Part shown: one piece after another, positions 46,505-57,082 of the stretch | Numbering within the stretch: position 1 is the stretch's first letter | Layout of the letters: the number at the start of each line of letters is the position of its first letter | From: Alisma plantago-aquatica | Lineage: Eukaryota > Streptophyta > Magnoliopsida > Alismatales > Alismataceae | DNA: 64,000 bases | NCBI GenBank assembly: GCA_963693085.1 | Contig: OY856410.1 | Location: 884,062,835-884,126,834 of the forward strand | Direction of reading: 5' to 3' | Notes under the pieces: generated by a model | Database searches by the model: none | What the model saw: only the letters and a program-made list of their open reading frames with translations | What the model was told of the DNA's origin: nothing | Program-made: the position numbers and the translations under genes

Positions 46505-47147
46505 AAGATGACAAACATTTCCTAAATATGAAATAAGGAAATATAAAGTATATGAGTTTCATACCTGAAAATTTACCTTTTGTAGCCATTTATGTTTTTC
46601 AAGTAAGTACTGGCCAAGATGTGATGAAACTCTTTTATATTTTTATATTCTTTCTCCCCCTTTGTCATTTCAAAAAGATATCCAAAGTTGAATGTTGTAT
46701 ATTTCTTCTCCCCCTTAATATAATGCTCCCCCTTAATTAGATATCCTATTAGGAACATTGATTTTTATCTAATTTATCCATAATTTGTTTCTCAATCATT
46801 CGCAAAGGATGTGAGGCCTTGAAATGAAATGAGATACCTTTAAGCCTATGATGAAATGTATATGGATTTCTCATATATCAAAGGATGTTAAGCCCTAGAC
46901 TAAATGAGAATCCTCTAAGCTTAGAGTACCTAAAAAAAATGTCTCCATCAAGGGATTTTAAGCCCCATTTGGGATAGAGAGTTCCTTCAAGTACAAGATA
47001 CCAATTTCAATAAATTCATAACTTTCTTGAAAATATTCAGTTACACATAGTGATTACAAAGTTTTTGTAAGCTTCTTTTAAACAATGATCAAAATGTTAA
47101 TGATCTCCCCCTTTTTCTTATGTTTTGCTCCCCCTTCGATAGATATC
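46490..47147 (-). repeat. Series of purine tracts 3' of ORF2 (element B, copy B1)
   Basis: Minus-strand tracts AAGGGGGAG at about 46490, 46653, 46707, 46726, 47104 and 47128, several coupled to GATATC. Degenerate repeats with core GGATGTTAAGCC lie between. Copy B2 repeats this at 52489-53146. Confidence 0.65.
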
Positions 47148-47244
47148 TCAAATGAAAGTTTGAATACTGAGCAAATATATAAAATGTCCAAGATTTTAAC
47201 AAAGATGTATGCAATTATGTCAATCTGTAAAAACAGAAACCCAG

Positions 47245-47304
47245 TCGGTCGACAGTTGCTCGACCGACAATGTTCTCGGTCGACTAGTAGCTCGACCGAG
47301 AATG
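47245..47304. repeat. Two CG-rich inverted repeats downstream of ORF2 (B1)
   Basis: GTCGGTCGA with CTCGACCGAC, then CTCGGTCGA with CTCGACCGAG. Identical in B2 at 53244-53303. Element A has the similar cassette in a different place (22187-22234). Confidence 0.8.
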
Positions 47305-47536
47305 TTTCTGGAGACCTATTTTGTTATTTAATCTTAATTTGTAATAGTTGCCTGTCTTAATTATTATTATTCCCTTATTTGTTATGCTCTACAATAATGA
47401 ACGTATAATGCATATTTGAAGAAGTCTCATATGCCAAACAAATATCCATGTGAATCAAATAAAAATGGCAAATTTCATTCAATGGCATGAAGAAGATTAC
47501 AATCATATAGAATACAACTATTACAACTCCAACACT

Positions 47537-48916
47537 TCACAGGAAGGATTTAAGAATTACATCAATGTCCGGATCTTTCCCAAGAAATGGCTCGGCTCCA
47601 TAGTATTGGACCAGAGTTTTCCAATCCAAAGCACCAGTTGTAGTCAACGCATATGCTTCCAGGAAAGTGGGAACTCGGTCAAAACGGAAGTGAGCAGCTA
47701 TGTCTTGCAATTGTATGGAAGAAAATTGAGTATGTGCAAGATCCATTGATGGTGAAGGTGGAGGTTGATAGTAGTTGTATGAGGGGTTAAATGGGTTGAG
47801 CATGCCAGGGTTTAAAGAATGCGGATATTCATCGGTTTGGCCAGGAGAAAGGTTTTGCATTCTTTGATTTAAATATGTCATGGCATGGTGATTGTAGTTT
47901 AATTGTTTACTAAGGTGGTATTGGGAGCCAGCAATATAAGTAAGGGTATTTTGGATGGGATCAATGGAAAGGTTAGTAGAAGGAGGGGGTGGTATATCCT
48001 GATGTGATGACTCTCCTTCTACTCTTGCCTTTTTATGGCCAAAGTCAATCCCCATCTTCTCTACGGTGTTCTTACTTATCTTTGGTGGTCTACGCTCCCA
48101 TATATATCCCATATCTTCAATGTTTACCTTAAGACAATGTTGAGTAATCTGGCATACAAAATCGGCATATGGTGGATTGCCAGAAAACTCAAGCATATTT
48201 TTAAGTACTATGCGAATGAAGTTGATGGGAATTTCTTTTATGATAGCATAAATGAGACACATACGGAAAATGGGAACCTCGGATTTATTGGCTCGTGGAT
48301 GTATGTTGGTGGAAACAATGAGATTTACTATTCTACATGCTGGTTTTAGGTTTATAGCATAATAGGTTCCCCTATCTTCATGACAAGTGGTATTGGCTTG
48401 AAATATGGTTCTTTTGATATCACTTAGGCTAGTGGTGTGGTCATCATGGGAAAATAAATTTATTGGATTGCTGGTGGTAAGGTCAAGGAAATCTTGATAT
48501 TCATCTATATCAATTTCAAGCATGTCAAGAATATCCCCTTCGGAAAACTTAAAACTATGCCCATTGACCATGGTGTAGAAGAAAGTGGTGTCATTTTCGA
48601 TGTGAGATAGAAGATTGGCATAGAATTCGTTTACTACCTTAATGGAGTAGGAAGGAAAGGATGGATTGATGAAGTCCTTCAGCTTTTGTACTCCAAAGAG
48701 ATGCTCCAGGTCGACTATTTTGATGAAGTCCATCACTTCAACCGGACGTCGGGGAAGAGGAGCTTTAGAGGAAAGCCGAAAGTATCTATCTCCAGCATCT
48801 CCGTCGACGAAAGCTATGTCATTGATGATCGTCAGTGGCGGAGTGGCTTCCCTCTCTTCTCTTCTTTTTCTTCCAGCAACTTTCTTCTTCCCTCGGACAG
48901 TTGATGATGAGGCCAT
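47537..48916 (-). CDS. Element B1 ORF2: putative plant transposon protein domain, 459 aa
   Basis: Intact ORF. The start MASSS is chosen because it matches element A ORF2; the frame stays open 24 codons farther, to an ATG at 48988. The folded block has NEFYANLLSHIEND, VNGHSFKFSEGDILDML, NLKPACRIVNLIVSTNIHPR and YADFVCQITQHCL, and the tail is Pro/Tyr/Gln-rich. No catalytic motif is evident and function is unknown. It differs from copy B2 at few residues (for example FIKIVD versus FINIVD). A TATA-like box at 49050-49056 lies 134 bases upstream. Confidence 0.8.
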   Translation of the reverse strand: MASSSTVRGKKKVAGRKRREEREATPPLTIINDIAFVDGDAGDRYFRLSSKAPLPRRPVEVMDFIKIVDLEHLFGVQKLKDFINPSFPSYSIKVVNEFYANLLSHIENDTTFFYTMVNGHSFKFSEGDILDMLEIDIDEYQDFLDLTTSNPINLFSHDDHTTSLSDIKRTIFQANTTCHEDRGTYYAINLKPACRIVNLIVSTNIHPRANKSEVPIFRMCLIYAIIKEIPINFIRIVLKNMLEFSGNPPYADFVCQITQHCLKVNIEDMGYIWERRPPKISKNTVEKMGIDFGHKKARVEGESSHQDIPPPPSTNLSIDPIQNTLTYIAGSQYHLSKQLNYNHHAMTYLNQRMQNLSPGQTDEYPHSLNPGMLNPFNPSYNYYQPPPSPSMDLAHTQFSSIQLQDIAAHFRFDRVPTFLEAYALTTTGALDWKTLVQYYGAEPFLGKDPDIDVILKSFL

Positions 48917-49049
48917 TGTGTTTCTTGAGAGTGAAGAAGCAAGGAAGATTTGAGAGTAAGAGTGCCGAAGGATTGCACGAAATTGCACTAGAGATGGACT
49001 ATGGAAGCAAGGAAATGCAAGTGTGAGTAAGTGGCTCGTTTTTGCACTT

Positions 49050-49056
49050 ATTTATA
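49050..49056 (-). promoter_or_regulatory. TATA-like box upstream of B1 ORF2
   Basis: TATAAAT on the minus strand (TTCTATAAATAAG); the same in B2 at about 55049. Its distance to the ORF2 start is conserved with element A. Confidence 0.5.
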
Positions 49057-49067
49057 GAATTCCAGCG

Positions 49068-49343
49068 ACCCGGTCGGTCGACGGCTCGTCGACCGAGCGT
49101 CCGCAATGGTCGAGTTGCAGACGCGCCACTTGGTCCTCCAACGGTAAAGAAAACGGTCATAACGGTCGGGTCGCAACGGTCATATCCAACGGCTATTTCT
49201 CGGTCGAGCGCTTGTCGACCGACATTGTCTCGGTCGAGCACTCGTCGACCGACTGTTTGTCTGATACTGAGTCTGTTTAGAATTTGTCAGTCGAGTGAGG
49301 TGGGCTGACCGAGTGGTTCTCGGTCGAGCATTGGTCGACCGAC
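49068..49343 (-). promoter_or_regulatory. CG-rich inverted-repeat block upstream of B1 ORF2
   Basis: Five arm pairs of TCGGTCGA/TCGACCGA type interleaved with CAACGGTC words, directly upstream of the TATA-like box. It mimics the order seen in the LTR U3. Repeated in B2 at 55067-55342. Confidence 0.75.
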
Positions 49344-49546
49344 TAACTTACTGAGTTCAATTTCTGGCTGAATTTTAATGCAAATCATAGAACATTTTTG
49401 TAGAGCATATGTATATTCCAAGGGAGTAGTAATATTTAAGGCTTCTAATTACCACAAATGATTTGACGTTTTGATTTAAAAATATGCTAAGATTAAGTTT
49501 AATAAAATAATGTTCAAATAAACAATTTTTATCAAAGTTTATTTTA

Positions 49547-49601
49547 GGTCGCCCTTGATTACGACCATAGCGCCCCTTGGTCAAATTTTATTTTAACCAA
49601 G
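49547..49601 (-). other. Conserved noncoding stem-loop block (B1)
   Basis: GGTCG (49547) pairs with CGACC (49562). CTTGGTCAAA (49576) pairs with TTTAACCAAG (49592), 9 of 10. B2 copy at 55546-55600, element A copy at 21476-21530. Confidence 0.5.
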
Positions 49602-50070
49602 AGGCATATTCTGCAGGTTTCCAGTATGAATCATTCATATGCGAAGTATGAGTTCTGCAGATAGCTTGCAAATATCAATTTGAGACACATTAAAGTGTAC
49701 TAATTATGAGAGCTCAAAAAGGACATCAAATATGGTGAAGCATATTCAAGAATAATATCCATTCATGAATTTAAGATTACTTTGGATAGACTTAGACTAA
49801 AATATAAAAGCACACAAAAATTTATTTGAAACATTTTATTCATTGTAAGTATTTCTGAAAAATGTGCAATAAAAGAATGATTAAATAGAATCTTTCAAGA
49901 ATAATTTTCACATACAATGTAGAGATTTACAGCAGTTTGAGATAAACGTATGTGTATCAAGATGCTATTAAATCTTTTTAATTTTTGTTATCCCTAAATG
50001 TTAAGTTGAGATAGACATAAGGATATACAACTTAAGGTCTAAGGTCATATCTCAACTTAGCCTAACCTAT

Positions 50071-50997
50071 TTAATTTGGGATTTTTGGAACCCATACCAT
50101 TTCGACATGCTTTTTCTTGTATGGGCATGAAAAAGAATAATGTCCAAGGCGTGAGCAATAATGACAACAAATTGAATCAACCTCAAGCCTTTTTCTATGG
50201 TTTTGATTTGGGTTATTCTTGGGTATATACATTTTTGTGCCTCTAGGTATATAAGCAGATTGACTCGCTTGTGTCCATCTAGGTTGTTGATGGGATTTCT
50301 CATTAGGCTTATAACCTAGTCCTCTTCTCCCTATTTGATGATAGGAATTTTCTAGTATATTATCAAGGATTCCATTGTTGCTTAACTTGCTAACTTTTTG
50401 TTGCAACTTAACGATCTCATCCATTCTTTTCTTGATATCTAATTTTGCTTGATCTAGATTGGATGATAATATATTTCTTTCTTTCACTATATTGTCATAT
50501 TCTACATGGGTGCACAATATAGGTTGTTTTTTAATATCATTTAACTTTGCAAGCAATTCAGTCTTTTCTTGACATAGAAGATCATAGTTAGTCTCTAGAG
50601 TGAAAATTTTCACTTCACTATTACTCAGAGATGATTTCAAAATACGATTGTCAGACATAATGCTATCTTTTTCAAAACCAAGAGTATTCAATTTAGCATA
50701 TAAATCATCATTTTCAGATGTAAGCTCAAGAAGTCTAGCATTTAGATCATCATTTTCTTTATTTGATTTCTTTAATTTCTTTTTGTATTCAACATATTTG
50801 TTATGTGTTTCTTCAATAATAGCAACTAACTCCTCCTTGGGTAAATCAAGCAAACTTACCTCTTCTTCTTCTTCCTCACTTATTGTAGCAACGAAACACT
50901 CTTTATGTGCATCTCCTTTCTTTGACCTCCATGGACATTTAGACGTAGAGTGCTTTGTTCCTAAGCACCAATTGCAACTTGTCGAACTTTGGTCCAT
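50071..50997 (-). CDS. Element B1 ORF1: Gag-like CCHC / coiled-coil protein, 308 aa
   Basis: Intact ORF with knuckles C8-C11-H16-C21 and C278-C281-H286-C291 around a Glu patch and a long coiled coil. It ends VEMVWVPKIPN as in Copia Gag. Compared with element A the upstream ATG has become ATA, so translation must begin at MDQSS, about 14 codons after the ancestral start by alignment; the first knuckle is kept. It probably binds element RNA. Its own 5' flank is the middle LTR, whose neighbouring primer site has one mismatch. Confidence 0.8.
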   Translation of the reverse strand: MDQSSTSCNWCLGTKHSTSKCPWRSKKGDAHKECFVATISEEEEEEVSLLDLPKEELVAIIEETHNKYVEYKKKLKKSNKENDDLNARLLELTSENDDLYAKLNTLGFEKDSIMSDNRILKSSLSNSEVKIFTLETNYDLLCQEKTELLAKLNDIKKQPILCTHVEYDNIVKERNILSSNLDQAKLDIKKRMDEIVKLQQKVSKLSNNGILDNILENSYHQIGRRGLGYKPNEKSHQQPRWTQASQSAYIPRGTKMYIPKNNPNQNHRKRLEVDSICCHYCSRLGHYSFSCPYKKKHVEMVWVPKIPN

Positions 50998-51072
50998 GCT
51001 CCTTTTCTTGTGGTTGTAGTTACCTCCTCCCTTTATCTCTTCAAGACCTTGTTAGGGCTCCTTGAAGCCTGC

Positions 51073-51084
51073 TCTGATACAAAT
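51073..51084 (-). other. Primer-binding site of copy B1, one mismatch
   Basis: Minus strand TTGTATCAGAGC instead of TGGTATCAGAGC, directly inside the middle LTR. Confidence 0.75.
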
Positions 51085-52488
51085 TGAAAACCTCTAGAGG
51101 GGGGGTGAATAGAGTTTTATAGAGATTTTAAATAATTTAAACTCAAGCAACCACAAATAAAGATTGGACAAAGAGACACAAGGGTTTAGAGTGGTTCCTA
51201 GCCTTAGCAAATACTAAGGTAGTCAGTCCACTACCCGGTTGCTTACCCAACCGGGATTTGAAAAGAAATTATTTTACTACCTCACAAGGATTTTACATAA
51301 AATACATTTCTTTTCCCTAAACCCTTCAAGCAGCCTTCACCTAGAAGTAATCGCCCAACTCGAAGCAGCCTTCCCTTGAGGTAGATGCACGAACACCCGT
51401 TGCACCAGCCTACTGAAGTAGCTTCCCGTGCGATAGCCTTCTTGAAGTAGCTTGAAGTCCCCTTCTCCACCTGAGAAGTCCACTCTCTCCAATCTGCAGC
51501 CTCCAACCCTAGGAGTAGCAAGGAGAGTACAAGGAATAAATAGGAACAAGAAAGAAATACAGAAATTACAATACCGTTGTAAGCACAAGGCTTGATTTTC
51601 CTATATCAAGCGTTTGGATCTCCCAACCAAGATATATATCAATGTGATTATTATGTGTAGGAGATCCTAGTCTATAGGACACGAAATGGTATCAATGTGA
51701 ATGTATAACAAGTGTGGGAATTTCACAATTGCTCTAAACAGATTGCCAATGTAGTGTATGCTCAAAGATTGCACAATTGAGTATATGTAAGTTCATGCTA
51801 GTGTCCTATAGCTTGTCCTATTTATAGGAATGGCCTAAGTATGCTTAAGAACGTTCTAGACAACTTCTAGGGGGTTCCTAGTGCTTAACTAGCCGTTAGG
51901 AATAAGTTAGGTGCATTAGCAACGGCTAGATAATTAATTCTGCAGTTGCTGTCAGAGACCATCTCGGTCGAGGACTTGTCGACCGAGATGCCCGGTCGGT
52001 CGAGGATTGTTCGACCGACAGGCTCTCTGGATTAACGTTTATTTGCAACTGTCAACTGCTGTGTCTAACGACTACTTTTGGTCAATCTCGGTCGAGAAGT
52101 TTGTCGACCGAGAGTGTATCGGTCGAGGAGTGTGGTCGACCGAGATTGACTCTGTTTTCAATCTTTCAATTAAGATACTAAGTGAGTGCATGAGTGTGCA
52201 TTATGTGATCCTATTAGAAGGAGATGACCTAACTAAGTGTAGTGTTTAGTTAGGGAGATCTAACGCTTGATTTACATGAAGTCTAAGTACTTGTACATTA
52301 TATGTTTGTACAAGTTTACATATGATTACATTGCATGATATTTATAAACATTCAAGCGTAAGGATTCCCTAGAACTTTGTCATCACCTTGTTCCTGCACA
52401 CTTAAGTAGCTCGTTAGATTAATAAGAATGAAATGTTTGTCATCATCGAAACAAAAGGGATTTATCATAATATCCAATTTATCCAACA
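51085..52488 (-). repeat. Element B LTR 2 (middle LTR)
   Basis: Serves as 3' LTR of copy B2 and 5' LTR of copy B1. 1404 bp like the others, inverted-repeat cluster at 51961-52146. Confidence 0.95.
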
Positions 52489-53535
52489 ATCTCCCCCTTT
52501 TTGAAGATGACAAACATTTCCTAACTATGAAATAAGGAAATATAAAGTATATGAGTTTCATACCTGAAAATTTACCTTTTGTAGCCATTTATGTTTTTCA
52601 AGTAAGTACTGGCCAAGATGTGATGAAACTCTTTTATATTTTTATATTCTTTCTCCCCCTTTGTCATTTCAAAAAGATATCCAAAGTTGAATGTTGTATA
52701 TTTCTTCTCCCCCTTAATATAATGCTCCCCCTTAATTAGATATCCTATTAGGAACATTGATTTTTATCTAATTTATCCATAATTTGTTTCTCAATCATTC
52801 GCAAAGGATGTGAGGCCTTGAAATGAAATGAGATACCTTTAAGCCTATGATGAAATGTATATGGATTTCTCATATATCAAAGGATGTTAAGCCCTAGACT
52901 AAATGAGAATCCTCTAAGCTTAGAGTACCTAAAAAAAATGTCTCCATCAAGGGATTTTAAGCCCCATTTGGGATAGAGAGTTCCTTCAAGTACAAGATAC
53001 CAATTTCAATAAATTCATAACTTTCTTGAAAATATTCAGTTACACATAGTGATTACAAAGTTTTTGTAAGCTTCTTTTAAACAATGATCAAAATGTTAAT
53101 GATCTCCCCCTTTTTCTTATGTTTTGCTCCCCCTTCGATAGATATCTCAAATGAAAGTTTGAATACTGAGCAAATATATAAAATGTCCAAGATTTTAACA
53201 AAGATGTATGCAATTATGTCAATCTGTAAAAACAGAAACCCAGTCGGTCGACAGTTGCTCGACCGACAATGTTCTCGGTCGACTAGTAGCTCGACCGAGA
53301 ATGTTTCTGGAGACCTATTTTGTTATTTAATCTTAATTTGTAATAGTTGCCTGTCTTAATTATTATTATTCCCTTATTTGTTATGCTCTACAATAATGAA
53401 CGTATAATGCATATTTGAAGAAGTCTCATATGCCAAACAAATATCCATGTGAATCAAATAAAAATGGCAAATTTCATTCAATGGCATGAAGAAGATTACA
53501 ATCATATAGAATACAACTATTACAACTCCAACACT

Positions 53536-54915
53536 TCACAGGAAGGATTTAAGAATTACATCAATGTCCGGATCTTTCCCAAGAAATGGCTCGGCTCCAT
53601 AGTATTGGACCAGAGTTTTCCAATCCAAAGCACCAGTTGTAGTCAACGCATATGCTTCCAGGAAAGTGGGAACTCGGTCAAAACGGAAGTGAGCAGCTAT
53701 GTCTTGCAATTGTATGGAAGAAAATTGAGTATGTGCAAGATCCATTGATGGTGAAGGTGGAGGTTGATAGTAGTTGTATGAGGGGTTAAATGGGTTGAGC
53801 ATGCCAGGGTTTAAAGAATGCGGATATTCATCGGTTTGGCCAGGAGAAAGGTTTTGCATTCTTTGATTTAAATATGTCATGGCATGGTGATTGTAGTTTA
53901 ATTGTTTACTAAGGTGGTATTGGGAGCCAGCAATATAAGTAAGGGTATTTTGGATGGGATCAATGGAAAGGTTAGTAGAAGGAGGGGGTGGTATATCCTG
54001 ATGTGATGACTCTCCTTCTACTCTTGCCTTTTTATGGCCAAAGTCAATCCCCATCTTCTCTACGGTGTTCTTACTTATCTTTGGTGGTCTACGCTCCCAT
54101 ATATATCCCATATCTTCAATGTTTACCTTAAGACAATGTTGAGTAATCTGGCATACAAAATCGGCATATGGTGGATTGCCAGAAAACTCAAGCATATTTT
54201 TAAGTACTATGCGAATGAAGTTGATGGGAATTTCTTTTATGATAGCATAAATGAGACACATACGGAAAATGGGAACCTCGGATTTATTGGCTCGTGGATG
54301 TATGTTGGTGGAAACAATGAGATTTACTATTCTACATGCTGGTTTTAGGTTTATAGCATAATAGGTTCCCCTATCTTCATGACAAGTGGTATTGGCTTGA
54401 AATATGGTTCTTTTGATATCACTTAGGCTAGTGGTGTGGTCATCATGGGAAAATAAATTTATTGGATTGCTGGTGGTAAGGTCAAGGAAATCTTGATATT
54501 CATCTATATCAATTTCAAGCATGTCAAGAATATCCCCTTCGGAAAACTTAAAACTATGCCCATTGACCATGGTGTAGAAGAAAGTGGTGTCATTTTCGGT
54601 GTGAGATAGAAGATTGGCATAGAATTCGTTTACTACCTTAATGGAGTAGGAAGGAAAGGATGGATTGATGAAGTCCTTCAGCTTTTGTACTCCAAAGAGA
54701 TGCTCCAGGTCGACTATGTTGATGAAGTCCATCACTTCGACCGGACGTCGGGGAAGAGGAGCTTTAGAGGAAAGCCGAAAGTATCTATCTCCAGCATCTC
54801 CGTCGACGAAAGCTATGTCATTGATGATCGTCAGTGGCGGAGTGGCTTCCCTCTCTTCTCTTCTTTTTCTTCCAGCAACTTTCTTCTTCCCTCGGACAGT
54901 TGATGATGAGGCCAT
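53536..54915 (-). CDS. Element B2 ORF2: putative plant transposon protein domain, 459 aa
   Basis: Nearly identical to B1 ORF2 and intact, with the same MASSS start (frame open 24 codons upstream to 54987). Same domain order: basic N-terminus, plant-transposon-protein block, Pro/Tyr/Gln-rich tail. At FINIVD and SHTEND it differs from B1; at the first of these it agrees with element A. Function unknown. Confidence 0.8.
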   Translation of the reverse strand: MASSSTVRGKKKVAGRKRREEREATPPLTIINDIAFVDGDAGDRYFRLSSKAPLPRRPVEVMDFINIVDLEHLFGVQKLKDFINPSFPSYSIKVVNEFYANLLSHTENDTTFFYTMVNGHSFKFSEGDILDMLEIDIDEYQDFLDLTTSNPINLFSHDDHTTSLSDIKRTIFQANTTCHEDRGTYYAINLKPACRIVNLIVSTNIHPRANKSEVPIFRMCLIYAIIKEIPINFIRIVLKNMLEFSGNPPYADFVCQITQHCLKVNIEDMGYIWERRPPKISKNTVEKMGIDFGHKKARVEGESSHQDIPPPPSTNLSIDPIQNTLTYIAGSQYHLSKQLNYNHHAMTYLNQRMQNLSPGQTDEYPHSLNPGMLNPFNPSYNYYQPPPSPSMDLAHTQFSSIQLQDIAAHFRFDRVPTFLEAYALTTTGALDWKTLVQYYGAEPFLGKDPDIDVILKSFL

Positions 54916-56065
54916 TGTGTTTCTTGAGAGTGAAGAAGCAAGGAAGATTTGAGAGTAAGAGTGCCGAAGGATTGCACGAAATTGCACTAGAGATGGACTA
55001 TGGAAGCAAGGAAATGCAAGTGTGAGTAAGTGGCTCGTTTTTGCACTTATTTATAGAATTCCAGTGACCCGGTCGGTCGACGGCTCGTCGACCGAGCGTC
55101 CGCAACGGTCGAGTTGCAGACGCGCCACTTGGTCCTCCAACGGTAAAGAAAACGGTCATAACGGTCGGGTCGCAACGGTCATATCCAACGGCTATTTCTC
55201 GGTCGAGCGCTTGTCGACCGACATTGTCTCGGTCGAGCACTCGTCGACCGACTGTTTGTCTGATACTGAGTCTGTTTAGAATTTGTCGGTCGAGTGAGGT
55301 GGGCTGACCGAGTGGTTCTCGGTCGAGCATTGGTCGACCGACTAACTTACTGAGTTCAATTTCTGGCTGAATTTTAATGCAAATCATAGAACATTTTTGT
55401 AGAGCATATGTATATTCCAAGGGAGTAGTAATATTTAAGGCTTCTAATTACCACAAATGATTTGACGTTTTGATTTAAAAATATGCTAAGATTAAGTTTA
55501 ATAAAATAATGTTCAAATAAACAATTTTTATCAAAGTTTATTTTAGGTCGCCCTTGATTACGACCATAGCGCCCCTTGGTCAAATTTTATTTTAACCAAG
55601 AGGCATATTCTGCAGGTTTCCAGTATGAATCATTCATATGCGAAGTATGAGTTCTGCAGATAGCTTGCAAATATCAATTTGAGACACATTAAAGTGTACT
55701 AATTATGAGAGCTCAAAAAGGACATCAAATATGGTGAAGCATATTCAAGAATAATATCCATTCATGAATTTAAGATTACTTTGGATAGACTTAGACTAAA
55801 ATATAAAAGCACACAAAAATTTATTTGAAACATTTTATTCATTGTAAGTATTTCTGAAAAATGTGCAATAAAAGAATGATTAAATAGAATCTTTCAAGAA
55901 TAATTTTCACATACAATGTAGAGATTTACAGCAGTTTGAGATAAACGTATGTGTATCAAGATGCTATTAAATCTTTTTAATTTTTGTTATCCCTAAATGT
56001 TAAGTTGAGATAGACATAAGGATATACAACTTAAGGTCTAAGGTCATATCTCAACTTAGCCTAAC

Positions 56066-56995
56066 CTATTTAATTTGGGATTTTTGGAACCCATACCATT
56101 TCGACATGCTTTTTCTTGTATGGGCATGAAAAAGAATAATGTCCAAGGCGTGAGCAATAATGACAACAAATTGAATCAACCTCAAGCTTTTTCTATGGTT
56201 TTGATTTGGGTTATTCTTGGGTATATACATTTTTGTGCCTCTAGGTATATAAGCAGATTGACTCGCTTGTGTCCATCTAGGTTGTTGATGGGATTTCTCA
56301 TTAGGCTTATAACCTAGTCCTCTTCTCCCTATTTGATGATAGGAATTTTCTAGTATATTATCAAGGATTCCATTGTTGCTTAACTTGCTAACTTTTTGTT
56401 GCAACTTAACGATCTCATCCATTCTTTTCTTGATATCTAATTTTGCTTGATCTAGATTGGATGATAATATATTTCTTTCTTTCACTATATTGTCATATTC
56501 TACATGGGTGCACAATATAGGTTGTTTTTGAATATCATTTAACTTTGCAAGCAATTCAGTCTTTTCTTGACATAGAAGATCATAGTTAGTCTCTAGAGTG
56601 AAAATTTTCACTTCACTATTACTCAGAGATGATTTCAAAATACGATTGTCAGACATAATGCTATCTTTTTCAAAACCAAGAGTATTCAATTTAGCATATA
56701 AATCATCATTTTCAGATGTAAGCTCAAGAAGTCTAGCATTTAGATCATCATTTTCTTTATTTGATTTCTTTAATTTCTTTTTGTATTCAACATATTTGTT
56801 ATGTGTTTCTTCAATAATAGCAACTAACTCCTCCTTGGGTAAATCAAGCAAACTTACCTCTTCTTCTTCTTCCTCACTTATTGTAGCAACGAAACACTCT
56901 TTATGTGCATCTCCTTTCTTTGACCTCCATGGACATTTAGACGTAGAGTGCTTTGTTCCTAAGCACCAATTGCAACTTGTCGAACTTTGGTCCAT
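56066..56995 (-). pseudogene. Element B2 ORF1: Gag-like protein, frameshifted near the C-terminus
   Basis: As B1 ORF1 up to about residue 268. One base is missing near 56187 (CAAGCTTTTTC where B1 has one more C). The frame then runs into unrelated residues (SLRLIQFVVIIA...), so the second CCHC knuckle and the WVPK tail are lost. The first knuckle and coiled coil remain. This copy sits next to the outer 5' LTR and an intact primer site. Confidence 0.85.
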
Positions 56996-57070
56996 GCTCC
57001 TTTTCTTGTGGTTGTAGTTACCTCCTCCCTTTATCTCTTCAAGACCTTGTTAGGGCTCCTTGAAGCCTGC

Positions 57071-57082
57071 TCTGATACCAAT
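57071..57082 (-). other. Primer-binding site of copy B2
   Basis: Minus strand TGGTATCAGAGC after the 5' LTR end, a perfect initiator-Met-tRNA match. Confidence 0.85.
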
